Shown here: one piece after another, positions 14,165-15,627 of the stretch
Layout of the letters: every line of letters starts with the position of its first letter
How positions within the stretch are numbered: the stretch's first letter is position 1
Assembly: GCA_031259905.1 (NCBI GenBank)
Contig: JAIRKS010000195.1
Location: 1-15,627 of the forward strand
Direction: 5' to 3'
Source of the DNA: Odoribacteraceae bacterium
GTDB taxonomy: Bacteria; Bacteroidota; Bacteroidia; Bacteroidales; Marinifilaceae
DNA: 15,627 bases
Notes under the pieces: generated by a model
Told to the model about the DNA's origin: nothing
Seen by the model: the letters and a program-made list of their open reading frames with translations, nothing else
Databases searched by the model: none
Made by a program: the position numbers and the translations under genes

Positions 14165-14956
14165 ATGAGCGAGCAGGAACTGACCTTCTGGGATCATCTC
14201 GACGAGCTGAGAAAGGTGCTCGTGCGCGTGCTGGTCGCGGTCGTCCTCTTCTCCCTCGCCGCGTTCGCCTGCAAGGAGGCGCTCTTCGATATCCTCCTGG
14301 CGCCGCGACAGCCCGACTTTATCCTCTACCGCTTCCTCGAGCATCTCGCCGAGCGGCTGTCGATGCCCACGTTGCAGCCGGCGGAGCTGCACTTCGAGCT
14401 GATCAGCACGCGCCTTACCTCGCAGTTCATGATCCACCTGAGCACCTCGTTCTATGCCGGGCTGCTCCTCGCCTCGCCTTACATTATCTACCAGCTGTTC
14501 CGCTTCATCGCGCCGGCGCTGCACGCGCACGAGCGGAAGTATTCCTCGCGCGTGCTCCTTGCCTCGTTCTTTCTCTTCTTCACGGGCATTCTCCTTTGCT
14601 ATTTCATCATCTTCCCGCTCTCGCTCCGCTTCCTGGGCAACTACAAGGTCGCCGAGGAGATCCAGCTGTTGTTCACGCTCGACTCTTACGTGACGACCTT
14701 CATAACCCTCTCGCTGATGCTCGGGTTGCTGTTCGAGATCCCCGTGCTCTCGTGGCTGCTGGCCAGGCTCGGCATTCTCTCCGCGGGGCACATGACGCGC
14801 TACCGCCGGCACGCTGTCGTCATCCTGCTCGTCGTCACCGCCATCATCACGCCCACCACCGATCTCTTTTCTCTCTTGCTCGTCTCGCTGCCCGTCTACG
14901 GTCTCTACGAGGCCAGCATTCTCGTCGTGAAGCGTTCCGTGCCGCGGCACGTGTAA
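14165..14956 (+). CDS. tatC: Sec-independent translocase subunit TatC
   Basis: 263 residues, with six expected membrane segments. The signal-recognition N-terminus reads FWDHLDELRKVLVRVLV (8-24; family motif HLxELRxR). Later signatures are PYIIYQLFRFIAPALHAHER, GLLFEIPVLSWLLARLGIL, and TAIITPTTDLFSLLLVSLP ending in YGLYE. TatC binds the RR signal peptide at the cytoplasmic face of the membrane and recruits TatA. Likely cargo encoded next door is the DUF362 protein and the polyferredoxin. The start is fixed by direct adjacency to tatA (no intervening base). Confidence 0.96.
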   Translation: MSEQELTFWDHLDELRKVLVRVLVAVVLFSLAAFACKEALFDILLAPRQPDFILYRFLEHLAERLSMPTLQPAELHFELISTRLTSQFMIHLSTSFYAGLLLASPYIIYQLFRFIAPALHAHERKYSSRVLLASFFLFFTGILLCYFIIFPLSLRFLGNYKVAEEIQLLFTLDSYVTTFITLSLMLGLLFEIPVLSWLLARLGILSAGHMTRYRRHAVVILLVVTAIITPTTDLFSLLLVSLPVYGLYEASILVVKRSVPRHV

Positions 14957-14985
14957 ACAAAAAACCGGGGAGTTGCCTACCCGGT
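14957..14985 (-). terminator. Intrinsic terminator of the minus-strand sigma factor gene
   Basis: Arms ACCGGG (14964-14969) and CCCGGT (14980-14985) pair, with a further AG/CT pair inside after one mismatch. Read on the minus strand, the hairpin is followed by TTTTTTGTTT, and it lies 27 bp past the sigma factor stop. On the plus strand it follows the tatC stop but lacks a T tract. Confidence 0.8.
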
Positions 14986-15012
14986 GCGCGCGACAGGGAC
15001 GAACGCCCCGCG

Positions 15013-15537
15013 TCAGACCAGCCCTTTCAGGCGGGATCGCATGTAGTGGTGGGCGTTGTTCTTGTGTTTCTTTACCGTGTTCACGCTGATCTGTAACTTC
15101 CCGGCGATCTCTTCGTGCGACATCCCGTCGAGGCTCATCCGGTAGACGGTCTTGCACGCCGGAGATAGTTCCTCGAATACTACCAGCACGGCGCGGAAGA
15201 GTTCCGCTTCCAGGATGCCTTCCAGGAAGGATTCTTCGCTTTCTTCGCGCGGTGTCATCGCGTAGCGTTCTTTTACTCTTTCGTGACGGATGATGTTCAG
15301 CCCCTCGCGTTGTACTACGCGGTAGAGGTATGCTTTGATCGCTCCCTCGTTGGGCAGGTCCCGACGTTTTTCCCACAGGCGGATGAACGCGTTTTGTATC
15401 ATGTCGTCTATCGCTTCTCTGTCTCGCGCGTATCTCGCCGCGAAGCCGCGTAACGCGGGGGCGTGCTGCCGGTAGATTTCCCGGAAGGTCCCCTCGTCTC
15501 CTGACTGAAATAGCATAACGTCGCTCGATAGTTCCAT
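15013..15537 (-). CDS. ECF-type RNA polymerase sigma-70 factor
   Basis: 174 residues. Region 2 covers about 18-86 (FREIYRQHAPALRGFAARYA, then DDMIQNAFIRLWEKR and AYLYRVVQREGLNIIRHER, the -10-recognition and core-binding helices). Region 4 covers about 112-170, with the helix-turn-helix MSHEEIAGKLQISVNTVKKH (139-158). This is the Bacteroidota family of ECF factors that usually pair with a FecR anti-sigma and a SusC/SusD uptake locus. Here a terminator follows directly and no FecR gene is downstream, so it is orphaned within the window. It is convergent with tatC. The start at 15537 gives the normal N-terminus. The regulon is unknown. Confidence 0.93.
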   Translation of the reverse strand: MELSSDVMLFQSGDEGTFREIYRQHAPALRGFAARYARDREAIDDMIQNAFIRLWEKRRDLPNEGAIKAYLYRVVQREGLNIIRHERVKERYAMTPREESEESFLEGILEAELFRAVLVVFEELSPACKTVYRMSLDGMSHEEIAGKLQISVNTVKKHKNNAHHYMRSRLKGLV

Positions 15538-15561
15538 CCCTGTTCTGTTCTTGGATTCCCG

Positions 15562-15569
15562 CGAATGTA
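15562..15569 (-). promoter_or_regulatory. Possible -7-like element TACATTCG before the sigma factor gene
   Basis: On the minus strand TACATTCGCG begins at 15569, 24 bp before the ATG. The same ten bases occur at the matching distance before miaB. No -33 element is seen. Nothing else is recognised in 15538-15627. Confidence 0.3.
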
Positions 15570-15627
15570 AGAAATCATCCCCGATTCTCCATCCCTCCCA
15601 CCTAACCAGGCAGGGGGAAAGTGGTTC

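Noticed and set aside
14033..15376. Minus-strand 447-codon open frame across tatA, tatC and the sigma factor gene
   Set aside because: It overlaps three well-supported genes and the terminator, and its charged low-complexity sequence matches nothing known to me.

Overview
The window reads as the chromosome of a GC-rich member of the Bacteroidota, probably Bacteroidales (inference). The support is two copies of the Bacteroidota-type promoter core TAnnTTTG (10457 and 13930), A-rich leaders in place of clear Shine-Dalgarno sequences, a Bacteroidota-style ECF sigma factor, a golvesin-type C-terminal domain on giant membrane proteins, and a minimal TatA-TatC pair without TatB. No tRNA, rRNA, CRISPR array, transposase or integrase was found.

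Layout. Positions 1-389 hold no convincing gene. They hold short hairpins and a 21-bp tandem array, followed by a copy of the upstream region of miaB. Positions 390-806 form one open frame made of the first 35 codons of miaB joined in frame to a tail that resembles the end of an FKBP-type prolyl isomerase. Six bases later begins the first of two tandem giant paralogues (813-4364 and 4548-8033). Each has seven membrane segments resembling an ABC-2 permease half, a large extracytoplasmic M1-aminopeptidase-like region with no HExxH zinc motif, and a golvesin/Xly-like C-terminal domain. Positions 8042-8424 hold a second 21-bp-periodic array, bounded in its core by a 25-bp perfect inverted repeat. 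Intact miaB (8522-9850) follows, then a SpoU/TrmH-family RNA methyltransferase (9860-10408).

From 10457 a promoter appears to drive a four-gene run: an ECF-transporter S-component-like membrane protein, a small phosphoribosyltransferase overlapping it by 4 bp, a Tat-signal DUF362 protein, and a 500-residue polyferredoxin that looks like NapH fused to NapG across an internal twin-arginine motif. A second promoter at 13908-13937 drives tatA-tatC. Convergent to these, on the minus strand, are an ECF sigma factor (15013-15537) and its terminator.

How the parts fit. The DUF362 protein and the NapGH-like fusion both carry RRxFL-type motifs and lie beside the Tat translocase, so the right half looks like a Tat-dependent electron-transfer module encoded with its exporter. 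In the left half, a segment of about 8.1 kb carrying both giant paralogues is bracketed by a 233-bp direct repeat that includes the start of miaB. Recombination between these repeats would excise the segment and leave one intact miaB. The two 21-bp arrays (two helical turns per unit) and this miaB-bracketed segment are the most unusual features of the window.
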